Part shown: one piece after another, positions 19,702-29,179 of the stretch
Numbering within the stretch: the stretch's first letter is position 1
Layout: each line of letters opens with the position of its first letter
DNA from: Prorocentrum cordatum
Taxonomy: Eukaryota; Sar; Dinophyceae; Prorocentrales; Prorocentraceae
NCBI GenBank assembly: GCA_963575745.1
Contig: CAUYUJ010003025.1
Coordinates: forward strand, 62,001 to 126,000
Length of the DNA stretch: 64,000 bases
Reading direction: 5' to 3'
The notes under the pieces: generated by a model
Database searches by the model: none
Told to the model about the DNA's origin: nothing
The model's input: only the letters and a program-made list of their open reading frames with translations
Program-made: the position numbers and the translations under genes

Positions 19702-20017
19702 CCGTTTCGCCTCAAACCCTGGCGGTAGTCTTGTACGAAGCGGCTGGGAACATCCATATAAAAGTCAGGGGATGGTCAAACGATGCCTGCCAGCCAAGCT
19801 GGAATCCAGGAAGCGTCTCAAGTGGTTTCAAGGTTCAGGTGGGATGTGGAACTACTGCGAAGAAGAAAAGGTCTACACCAAAGTCTGGTACACTGAGTAC
19901 TATGACACCTGGTTCGATCCCGAATCGGGCTGGCCTTACCCAGTGGTTTGGTACCTTTCGGACTATTGGTGGGATGGAGACTTCTTTGTGGAAAAGTGGC
20001 GTTGGAAGTATCCGTGA
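19691..20017 (+). CDS. LINE-1st ORF6, aromatic-rich 108-aa protein
   Basis: ATG at 19691 lies inside the end of ORF5 (ATGGTCAGTAG: start and stop overlap). The C-terminal 55 residues are extraordinarily rich in Trp and Tyr (for example VWYTEYYDTWFD and VVWYLSDYWWDGDFF). No membrane segment. Not recognised. Confidence 0.4.
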   Translation: MVSSRFASNPGGSLVRSGWEHPYKSQGMVKRCLPAKLESRKRLKWFQGSGGMWNYCEEEKVYTKVWYTEYYDTWFDPESGWPYPVVWYLSDYWWDGDFFVEKWRWKYP

Positions 20018-20833
20018 TCACCATTCTGGGGATCTCTCAGTCCTTTTCTCTTGGCGTCTGCGGTGCATGGGCCTGCGGCCTTTGGAGGTCTCCTAGTCTC
20101 ACCTCAATCCCCTTGCATGTCCTTCAACATCGATAGTGGGCAAAATACAAACCATAAACACCCACTGCATCACGCGTCGCACTTGCTTGAATTCAATTAC
20201 CTCACATGGCTTGGTTCACCTGGAGTGGGTCTTCACAGTTGGGCTCACTCGACTACAGTTATAACTTTGTATGCCTCCATATCTTCTGGGTCACTGCGTG
20301 TTTGGGACATTCAGTTCAATGTCTAGTCTTCTTTCATCACTTTTATTGGATTGGGTTATCACTTACCTTTTGGGTTTCAAGGGACTCAATGAAAGTTCTC
20401 TTCACCTCACTTCCTGATTTGCGCAAGTCAAGCAAGGTATTCGAGTTACTCAAGTTACTGGAGCTACTCAAGTCACTCAAGATATTTCGAACAATCAAGC
20501 ATTATTCTTCACCTTGTATTGCGTTTCTCATTGCTCACACCTTTACTCAGAGTGGGTGGGTTTTATTCAGTATCCTGGGTTCAATTTAAGGTGGGATTTA
20601 ATCATTCACGATTTATTTGGGTATCACGGGTTTCAATCATAATTTCTGCCAGAATTGGACAGTTGGTTTACTCTCTTGATGGCGTTCAATATCATGGGCT
20701 TCAATCTTGGGCTGGGATTCTTCTTTGTTCTCCCCCTTCTCTCTCGCTCCTCCCTCTTTCTCTACCGTACGCGTTTGGCGTATTGGTGGCTTCTCAGGTT
20801 TGTGTTTAGGGAGAACCGACCTTTCAAGGCGCG
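20018..20833 (+). other. 3' noncoding region of LINE-1st
   Basis: No credible ORF. Recurring GGGTTCAAT/GGCTTCAATC words and short GAGTTACTCAAG-like repeats at 20435-20485. Composition stays AT-richer until about 20830, where GC-rich DNA begins. Confidence 0.45.
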
Positions 20834-20853
20834 TCATCATCATCATCATCATC
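20834..20853 (+). repeat. (TCA)n run, candidate LINE 3' tail
   Basis: Six TCA units at the point where composition switches from AT-richer to GC-rich. Taken as the probable 3' terminus of the element. Confidence 0.5.
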
Positions 20854-20895
20854 TCCGTTCCCCCCCCCCCCCTCTCCTTCGCCCCCCTCCCCCCA

Positions 20896-20942
20896 TCGTC
20901 GTCGTCGCCTGGCTCGTCGTCGTCGTCGTCGTCGTCGTCGGG
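20896..20942. repeat. (CGT)n microsatellite
   Basis: Two runs of CGT repeats separated by a short CCTGGCT interruption, preceded by long C-runs (20868-20893). Confidence 0.85.
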
Positions 20943-23760
20943 GTCCGGGCGCGGTCCCCTGCCTTCCTTGGGCTTGTGGCCCCCCTCGCGGGGGTGGCGC
21001 CCATGTTAGCGGCCTCAGGTTTCGCGCGGGGCAGCTTGTTGGTTTTGCCAGGGAGTTCATTGTTTCGGCTCGCTGAGGAATGGGAGCTTTGCAGCGTTAA
21101 GATCCACGCCCCTCGCCTTCCGCGCCCGCCCCCTGTTTCGATCGCAGCGTTGCATTGCATGTATATGCCAGTTTTTAATGTGCGCGCGCTGCCCCCCGAT
21201 CTCGGGGGCGGCGTCCACCGCCCTGGGGGCGCCAGGGGCGGTTCGCTCTCGGAGCCTCCCGCGCCCTGCACCCCCCTCGCGCGGCCTCAGAAACTTTCAT
21301 GTTCTTGCCGCTCGCTCTTGTCATCCTGCCCCCCTCTCTGTTGGGCTCCTTTCCACCGGCCCCCTGCGCCCTTGCGTCGCATCGGCAACCGCGGCGCAAG
21401 AGGGGCGCATTTGTTTTGCGAAGCAGCTTGGCCTCACCAGCCAGGCTACTGCGGGGCCTTTCTCAGCTCGCGGCCCCAAGTCGCAATGGACTCGCGTGGG
21501 GCACCTGTGCGAGCACCGGCTCCGGCACTGTCCAGAGCGCCGGGTCGTCCCCAGACGCGCGAGGCGCTTCTGCCTGCACGGCGGGAGCTCTCGCTCCTTG
21601 TCAGAGGCATCTGGGCCGCTTTGCTGGATGCCCGCGCCCTCCGGGATTCGCCCACTTCGGATGACCGGAAGCAGGGCCAAGGGCCGGCGCCCCCTGATGA
21701 CGCCCCAGAACGCGCCCTGCACGACTTCCTCAACTCCGAGAGAGACCTGGCGGCCAGGGTCAGAAGGACGCAGCAAGCAGGCGGCGAACCCAGCGCGGCC
21801 TGGAGCAGGTCTTGCGCGCAGCGCGGCGGCGGCGCCCGCGACCCCAGCCAGCGCGACGCCACGTAATTACCTTCCTCCGCCGTTTCCTCCGCCTACAGGC
21901 CTCGCCGCCCTTCCATTTTCTTCCGCCCCACCTTCGGCGGCGCTGCGCGCTGCCGCCGCTCCCGGTGGCTTCGCGCCATCGGTGCCCTCGGCCTACCCCC
22001 CGCGGCCCCTGCCCGCTTGGCGGGCTCACCATTCTCGGCCCTCTGGCGTGCTCGGGCGTCTCGGGGCCCGGGCTAGTCTTGCCGCCTGCGCCCCCATGCT
22101 CCACCGCTGGCTCTCCGGCCCCGCGCCCGCCCTCCGGGCGTGGCCACGCTGCCACCGCCCGCGCTCTGCCAGTGCACCAGCCCGCAGCCGCCCGGGCGAC
22201 GCCGCGTGGCCGGACGGCGACTCCCCGCGCGTCGGGCGCTGCTGCTTCCACGCCCACCTGGCCATTCAGGCAGCCGAGCCACCGTCAGATCGCCCCGCCC
22301 CGCCTTCGCCTTGATCCGGGCCCTGCGTTCGCCATTTGCGCACTGGTGTCGCTCCCCCGCGGCCCTGGCTTAGCAGCGACGGGACCGCCTCGCGGCCTTC
22401 CGGCCGCGCCCCCGCCTCGCCCTGGCGCGGCCTGGGCTGGTTGTTGCACCCCCCCCCCCCCCCCCTCCTCCCCCGCTTCCGCTTTGCGTGGCATTCAGGC
22501 CGACCCCTCACCTTGAGGCGGTCTAGTACTGGTCGCCGCTGGGCTGGCTGCTCGCGTGGGTCACGCGTGACCTTGGCACCCGGTGGCCCCTGGCGCTGCG
22601 CGGGCGCCTTCGCCGCCAGCCTTTTCTGGGCGCCGCCCCCCCTGCACGGCCTGCTGCCAGGCAGCCCGCTTTGCCGGCGCCCCCCCCCCCCCCCCCCCAG
22701 CAGCCGCCCCGCTGCTGCTGGCCCCCCTCCCCGGCGCCGCCCTGCCGCGCGCCTGGCCCTGCTCTCAGCGGGCCCGGCTTCCGTCTCCCTCGCGCTGCCG
22801 CCGGGCGCTCCGCCGTCCCACCCGCGCACCGCGGTTTAATTCGCGACCGTATGCTCTACCAGCGCCTATCCGCCAGCACAGTCCCTCTGCCGAGCCGCTG
22901 ACGCCAAAACAGTGCGCGCGGGTATGTGCATGCGCGTTGCGTGGTCTGGTTCGCGCGCATACATGCCGGTTTTTGCGCGCCGCAGGCGCCATGGAGTGCG
23001 CGCGTGTAGTATGGGTGCGCGTGTGCGCGTGTAGTGCGGGCCCGCTGGTGGCGGGCCATTGTGGACGCGGTGGATTCTTGCACTGCATCCAGGGCGCGAG
23101 GCCATGCGGGCGGGCCTGCTCGCCTCTCTTGCGCGCGCTGTCGTTGCCTAGGCGACCGCGGGCTCTGATGCGGCGGTCGCTCCGGCCCCCGAATGGCTAC
23201 GATTTGGGCTTTCGCTTGCAGGACGGCCCTCTCGGCCCTGGCTCGGTCGGTCCGACCTCCCATCCAAGCGCCCTGCGCATGCCAGTCCCCAGCGCCCCGC
23301 GGGGGCGGCTGAAGTTTGCCTTCCGCCGGCTTCAGGGTCGGCGAGGTGTCGCCAGGCTACCCGGCCACTTCCCCACTCTCCATGTCATTCCTGTCTGCCT
23401 CCTCCTGTCTGGCCCATCTCTGCCGTCCGTGGGCTTGCCCTTGGGCCAGGATCTGGCGCGGCTTGGCTGCGCCCGTTAATCGCCCCTCCAGCCACCCCCC
23501 CCCGCTTCTCCAGCGCCTGCGCGCGGGGTTCCTGCATTTTCCGCGCTGCGCCCGTTGCTCTGAGAAATAAGAGGGCGATGATGGGGGGTGCGGCGGCAAA
23601 AATGATATTAAATGGCATGCGCCGCACCGCCGACCCTTCCGGGCCCGTGGACGCCGAGATCATATTTGATCTAAATGAGTCGGTTATCCTCTTCCTTTTT
23701 CTTCCTCTCCCCTCCCTTATTCCGCTCCTAGTGACAGCGGTGCAAGCTATTTAAGCTTTC
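20943..23760. other. GC-rich region without a recognised gene
   Basis: Very GC-rich DNA with homopolymer C-runs (22449-22466, 22680-22700). Long ORFs exist in most frames simply because stop codons are rare at this composition; their products are Pro/Ala/Arg-rich and none shows a motif. Related short segments (ACATGCCGGTTTTTGCGCGC-like) occur near 21160 and 22960. Confidence 0.5.
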
Positions 23761-23764
23761 GTGC

Positions 23765-24230
23765 GACAGTGGTCTTGTCCTGCGCAGCTGAAGCATGCTC
23801 AGCCGTCGTCGGCCGAGCCGAGGGTCGATCCGTGAGGGGGAGGGGGGGGGGGGGGGGGGGGCGCAGTGGGCGCCCCGAAAGGAACTCGCGAAGCCCCATC
23901 CCCAACGCGGCTCTCGCCTGGGCGAGGTCGCCATTATGCACCTGCACTCTTTCGAGCATGCCGCAGGTATCGATTGGCGATATTGGAAAGGAGGCGGAGG
24001 CGTTGGCTTTCAGGCTGGGCGGGGGAGCAGCCAGTCACGTTTGTTCGAGCTGCGGCTCGCGTGTACGCACAGCGCGCTACCTTTGCACTGTCAGTTACTT
24101 GATGAGGCCTTTCTCCGGGGCATTCCAGGTTTTTTTGAGACACAATGCAGACCCGTTTTCTTGCAGATGCCGTTGCACGACAATCGCTAAGGGATCAGCG
24201 CTGTTGGGCGGGATGGGTGTGTAGAGTCTG
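23765..24230 (+). repeat. diverged direct repeat, copy 1
   Basis: Shares with 24385-24960 an ordered set of blocks: TCCTGCGCAGCTGA, GCCGAGCCGAGGGTCGATCC, a long G-run, GAAAGGAACTCGCGAAGCCC, AGGTCGCCATT, GAGACACAATGCAGACC and a CTGCCTGCCT...CCCGCGGCCT block. Divergence is moderate with many small indels. Confidence 0.7.
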
Positions 24231-24384
24231 TCTTCTGAGAGTGGCTGCCTGCCTTCCACGATCTCTCGTGCCCGCGGCCTGCTTGCGTGTGCCGCCATCC
24301 CTGTCTCTCGGCACATTCCACAGACATCGCTGTCTCCTGGAAGATGGCAAGGGATATCAGGATGCCGCCAGGGACAGTCCAGGC

Positions 24385-24960
24385 ATGTTTGTGCAGTGGA
24401 CTTATCCTGCGCAGCTGACGGCCGATTTGGCGTCGGCGGCCGAGCCGAGGGTCGATCCGCGAGGGGGGGGGGGGGGAGGGGCATAGTGGGCGCTCCGAAA
24501 GGAACTCGCGAAGCCCCCTCCCCACAGCGGCTCTCGCCGGGGCAAGGTCGCCATTTCTGCACCTGCGCTTTTCGAGAGCTCATGGTCGTGTTGGAAGGGG
24601 GTGGGGGTTGCCTGGATCGGGCGGGGCAGTCAGTCACTGTCTGTCAAGCCGAGGCCCGCGTGTATTGATATGCGCGTCATTTTGCCTTGTCACCTGCACG
24701 AGGCGTTCAAGTCTGTGAGACACAATGCAGACCTGCCGCATGAGTTTGAAGATGCTTTTGCACGACTGGCCTCCTCTGGACAAGCGGCAGCCGTAGATGA
24801 CGAAGGGCACCCGATTTCACACTTGCAGTTTAGAGACGCGGACCCCGCCCCCGCGGTGATGGCCACACGCCAGCGCCTACGTGTCAGTCACGTTCGGGCA
24901 GAGGGGAGTGCTTCAGAGAGAGTTGCCGCCTGCCTCTCTTGCTCTTTCCCGCCCGCGGCC
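24385..24960 (+). repeat. diverged direct repeat, copy 2
   Basis: Second member of the pair starting at 23765, about 620 bases downstream, same block order. The minus-strand Pro-rich ORFs of both copies are homologous through the G-run and are not taken as genes. Confidence 0.7.
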
Positions 24961-25870
24961 TTCCTGCACCGCCGCGCGCTTTCTCTCTCGTCGCTGGCAA
25001 CGCCCCCAGAGGCGCCCCTCCCCGCTTCGAAGCTGCGGACATAGTTTCACACCTGGGCCCGAGGGGGGCACCGGTCAGGGGGCCCGGTGAGCGTAGTCCG
25101 TCGCTAACCACGCACCCGTCGCGCGCGGCGCCGGACCCCCGAGAGCTCGCCTGCGCGCGCCGCGGCTCGCCAGGTGCTCGCGCGCCTGCTCGCCGCGGCG
25201 CTAGCCAGCCTGCATTTCAATTTGCAAACGCAGTGATGGGGCAGCAGGGTGAGGGTCGAGGTTGGAAGAACGTTGGATTGTCATGCAGGGTTAGCCCACC
25301 TCTTCTGTCCCTCTCTGCGCGACGAGACACAATTGCCTTGGCGCAGACAGGGCCGCCCGCCTGCCTGCCGCGCCTGTCTGCTACCGCCTCCAGTGCCAGC
25401 GGCGCTGACCACGGCTTTAATTCCTCTGAGCTAGTGCAGCGTCACTTCGAGCACCGTGCAGGGCGCCTGACACTATACATGTGGAGGGGGCGGGGGGGGG
25501 GTACTATGGGTGGTGGGGAGGTTTCACTGCGCTGTGCTTGTTTACTTGGTGCCCGTGCAACTCTTTTCAGTTTACTTGTAAGTCTGCTCGTTGCAGCGCC
25601 GCCTTTCTGTGACCGTCGCCAGGCGAATCAGATGCGCAATCCAAAATCCGCCCCCGCCCCTTCGATCGTCGGCCCTCCTCGATCTCTCGCCCCCTCCACC
25701 TCTCCGGCTTTCCTCGAACCGTGCCCCCATCGATGTTATATCGTCGATCTTCCATCCTGCGACAACATCGCCCAGAAGACGGGCATCCAGGGCCCCGATA
25801 GCGTCAAGAAACTTTTTTTTTCACGCATGCGAGGGGCGTGTCGCCTCTCGTACAGCCCCCTCTCTTGGAG
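24961..25870. other. GC-rich region, no recognised gene
   Basis: Open in several frames, no motif seen. Confidence 0.4.
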
Positions 25871-25879
25871 GCAGTTCGA

Positions 25880-26390
25880 CGCCGCTTGGGGGCCGACTGG
25901 GGACCTCCGAAAGGCTCGTTTGGGCCTCTTGGGGGCCTTTCGGGGCCCGGCTAAGGTCGCATTGGGCGCTCTCTGGGTTGTCTTGGGGCGATCTTGGGCT
26001 GTCTGGGGCCCCTGTAGGTTGTCTTGGGCCCTTATATGTTTGTCTTGGGCGCCTCGTGGGCCTCCCCGGGTCCGTCCGGGGCCGTTTTGAGGTCTTCTTG
26101 GGGGCCTCTTGGCCCGTCTTGGGTCAATCCGGAAGGCCTCTGAGGCAGTCTCGGACGCTTGGGAAATCAAGAAACAAATTATGCAGAACATGGCAGCTGT
26201 CCGAATTCGGACGAGTTTTGCGGGTGCCCCCCTGGATCCCTCGGGTGGCGTCTTGGAGGCTATTTGGGTTGTCTTGAGGCCATCTCGGGGCGACTGGGTG
26301 CCATCTGGGAGCGCGTGGCGACCATTCTGGTTCGTCTAGGAACCCTTGGGGGCCATTTCGAAACCGTCGGAGGCCGTCCAGGAATATTTC
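25880..26390 (+). repeat. degenerate TTGGGG-type interspersed repeat
   Basis: Irregular tandem phrases such as GTCTTGGGGCGATCTTGGG, CTCTTGGGGGCC and GTTGTCTTGGGCC at spacings of roughly 20-30 bases. The minus strand reads Pro/Arg/Lys-rich (RRPQNGPGRTRGGPRGAQ). Probably an old minisatellite. Confidence 0.6.
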
Positions 26391-26838
26391 TGAGGCACTG
26401 AGACACTTCTGAGCACACCCCCTCCAAACAGGTCGGACGGAACTCCCAGGGGAGCAATTTGGGGAGGGGCATAAGTCTCACGCACCGTAGACCCCAATGG
26501 GTCGGCGGATTCACCGTGGATCGTCTCTTGGCCCCCTTGTCGCGTCGAGAGGAGTCGCTCCGATGTCGCGCCGTGTTCGGAGGTTGAACTTTTCCCATGC
26601 CATAGTTGGGGCGCCATCGTTTCCTGGCACTTGGTTGACGGCGCGTCCATGCGCAGTCCAGGGCTTTGGAAGGCTTTCAAGGGACAGAGGCTTCTAGATG
26701 TTTTCACCTCCCGCCACAGGACCGAATGAGGCACCCATGGCACCCGCCGTTCGCTACACGGGACGTCTTTCGGGCGACATCGGGGTTTGTCATGTCCTGC
26801 CCCCGCTCGTCTTCCCTCCTCATACTCATCCTTTTGGT

Positions 26839-26913
26839 GCTGCTCCTCATGTTCCTCATGCTCCTCCTCCTCCTCCTCCTCCCCCTCCTCCTCCTCCTCC
26901 TCCTCCTCCTCCG
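26839..26913. repeat. (CTC)n microsatellite
   Basis: Long CTC run with few interruptions, just upstream of LINE-2nd. Confidence 0.85.
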
Positions 26914-27056
26914 CTCAAGCGCCGTTCGGGCCCGAGTGCTGTCCATTTTGGCCACCCCGCCCCAGGTCCGACCCCCTGCGCGCCTCCACGCGGTGCTTGA
27001 GGGGCGCCGAGTAAGCCCCATTTGGGGCCGCTCTCTGCAGCCAAAGCGCAGGGGAC

Positions 27057-28144
27057 ATGACGTCGGCTGCGGTAGCATGGGGCAGATGCGGAGGTTGCGG
27101 GCGCTGCGAGTACAACTCAGCGCTGGTGGCGCGCGACCGCAGATGCGCCTGCGGTCGGCAGAGCAAGCTCTACGTGCCGAAGGGCAACAGCGACCGGGAC
27201 AACCGGGCCAAACCCCTCGCGGACGCCACCTCGAAGAACGGGAAGTCCAAGGGAGTTGGGCAGTCCAGGGGGGGAGGCGGCAGCGCTAGCCAGGCCAGTG
27301 CTGGCCAGGCGGCGAGCCCCTCACGCGCGCAGTTGTTCGAGCAGACGATTTCCACCACCTCCGACCCCCTCCTGCTGAAGCTGCTGCAGGATACGGTCAA
27401 CAAGGTGAAGGCGGCCAGCCAACCCACCCAGAGCCCCGAGGAGGCGCTCAGGCTGGCCTCGGGCGCATGGCGCGATGGCGCCCTGCGCCGCGACCAGGCG
27501 GTCCATGCGGTGGTCAAGGCGCAGGAGAATCTCGCCAAGGCCCAGCAGCGCGAGCGGGAAGCTGCGCTCACCCTTGCGAGGGCGGAGCAGGCCAGGACGC
27601 TCGCGGCGCAGGGCCTCGCCTCAGACATGGGCATCGCTGCCGAGGAGAAGGAGGTGCTGTTCCAGGTGAAGATCGACGAGGAGTTCTTCGCATCGCTCGA
27701 CAGCCTGGACATCGAACAGCAGGACAGAGAGGCGCTGCAGAAGCTCGAGCAGGAGCTCAGGAACGCGCAGGTCACCATGGAGGGCAAGCATTCAGAGGTC
27801 CAGCAGTGGCAGGCGCGGATGGCGGAGCCCCGCCAGAAGGTCGACGAGCGGCTGGCCGCGCCGACGCAGGCGAGGCCAATGTGGCCGAGCCAGCGGCGGC
27901 GCCGCCGCCGGCAGGCAGCGGCGCCAGCAGCGCGGCCGCAGCGGCAGCAGCGCCACCGACAGCAGGTGCCGCTGGCGGCGGCTCGGGGCTCACCGAGGAG
28001 GCAAAGCTGCAGCGGGCGGCGGAACGCCTCAGCGAGTCCAAGCTGGCGGCAGCGATGGCAGCGCAGGCGGCGAAGGTGGCGGCGGCGGCGGCGAGCGGGG
28101 CATCGGCCGCGCAGGCGGCCGCCCAGACCGACGTGCCCGAGTGA
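27057..28144 (+). CDS. LINE ORF1 with RanBP2-like zinc finger, one frameshift
   Basis: The N-terminus has WGRCGGCGRCEYN followed by RRCACG, paired cysteines around an Asn that resemble a variant RanBP2-type zinc ribbon. A Lys/Ser/Gly linker leads to a long helical segment (about residues 90-260, QENLAKAQQREREAALTLARAEQ), which is likely coiled coil. Around 27870-27890 the reading must pass from the frame of 27057 to the frame of 27467, after which an Ala-rich tail (LTEEAKLQRAAERLSESKLAA) ends at the TGA ending 28144. In the first frame the tail becomes an Arg/Gln run, which is not credible. The domain order parallels the ORF1 at 57310. Confidence 0.65.
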
Positions 28145-28171
28145 GGCAGGACGCCTGCGCCTCAGGCGCCG

Positions 28172-29174
28172 ATGGGTCAGCGGCAGGACCCAGCGGGCCT
28201 TGGGGGCAACATGCAGGCAGTTTCGCGCTCCCCATCGGGGAGCTCTTCAGATGCTGATTTTGAAAAGGCTGTAAGTACCTTCTTCTTCTTCGCCAACATC
28301 ACGTGTGCGGGGAGGCAGGCCCAGGATTTCATCACTTCTCATTCTTACAAGTACGTCGGCCTGGTGGAGACTCACGTCGACGCCGAGGGCCTTGCCCATG
28401 GGGCGCCAAAGCTCGCGCTGCCCATCTTCGGCTACTCGCCAACCCAGCTCGGCCTTCAGGTCGGGGCGCCTCAGGGGCCAGCCAGGCGATGGGCCAACGA
28501 GGGCGGCGAGTGGCTTCTGACGCAGGGCCATCGTAGCGTGAGGAGCCTAGCTGAGTCGCGGGCAGCCTTGCGAGCAGACGGGCACCTTGCGCTCGACGGC
28601 ATGCAACTTTCAGTCATAGACATGAAAGGGTTTTCTTTCGTTTCAGTCTGCTTCTACGGATTTGTTAGTGAAGGTTGGTCAGGGAGGAACCTATACAGCG
28701 GTTTCGTAGGCTCGGGGCGCTCCTTGTCAGTCTCCAGCATCCATGGGTAGTCTTTGCAGATTGGAACACGCTGGTCCAAGTTCTAGGGAGTCCAGAGGGT
28801 TTTTTTTTGTGAGGACCGGTGGGCGTGTCTTGAGGGCTTCGAGTCTCGCAGCCACGCGCGCGGCAGGTGCGAGAGGTTCGGAGATAGATTATGCCATAGC
28901 CAGTGAACCGTTTATACCGTACGTTCTTTCTTCTGAGGCTGTGGTCGCCGCGCCATGGAACACGAGCTGCGGGTTACTCATGCGATTCCGAGGCGCGGCC
29001 GCTCAGCTTCTCACGCGCTCGCTTGATTTGCCCAGTAAGCTACCCCAAACCCATCGCCCGTCTTCCCTTCCCTCTCGTGGGTCGAAGTCTTCCAGGGCTA
29101 AGGCTCGGCGTCTTGAGGCCCAGGAGGAGGTGGCGGCGAGGGTCAAGGGGGGGGGACTTTTTGCTTTTGGGTGA
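28172..29174 (+). pseudogene. LINE-2nd endonuclease domain, frameshifted
   Basis: ATG at 28172, 28 bases after ORF1. FFFFANITCAGRQAQDF starts the EEP fold; the catalytic Glu is in LVETHVDAE. A stop ends this frame at 28750. The Asp-Asn motif appears as FADWNT in another frame (28753-28770), and SEIDYAIASEP with PWNTSCGL, corresponding to the C-terminal D-H part, in a third (about 28878-28980). At least two indels therefore break the domain. Confidence 0.65.
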
Positions 29175-29179
29175 TGTTC

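Larger units (their letters stand above)
11922..20853 (+). mobile_element. SL-tagged non-LTR retrotransposon (LINE-1st) with extra ORFs
   Basis: ORF1 (coiled coil), an AP-type endonuclease and a reverse transcriptase follow in LINE order, then at least four further ORFs on the same strand. From about 12060 to 20830 the base composition is visibly less GC-rich than both flanks, and motifs such as GGTTCAAT recur in its noncoding parts (12073, 17571, 18175, 20578), supporting one unit. The left edge is taken at the SL and the right edge at a (TCA)n run at 20834-20853, as LINE 3' ends often carry simple repeats. No target-site duplication was found by eye. The copy has a frame change inside ORF2 and a damaged RT active site. 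Confidence 0.65.

Noticed and set aside
20655-22516. Long overlapping ORFs (up to about 400 codons) in GC-rich DNA
   Set aside because: Stop codons are rare at this composition; products are Pro/Arg/Ala-rich on both strands with no motif.
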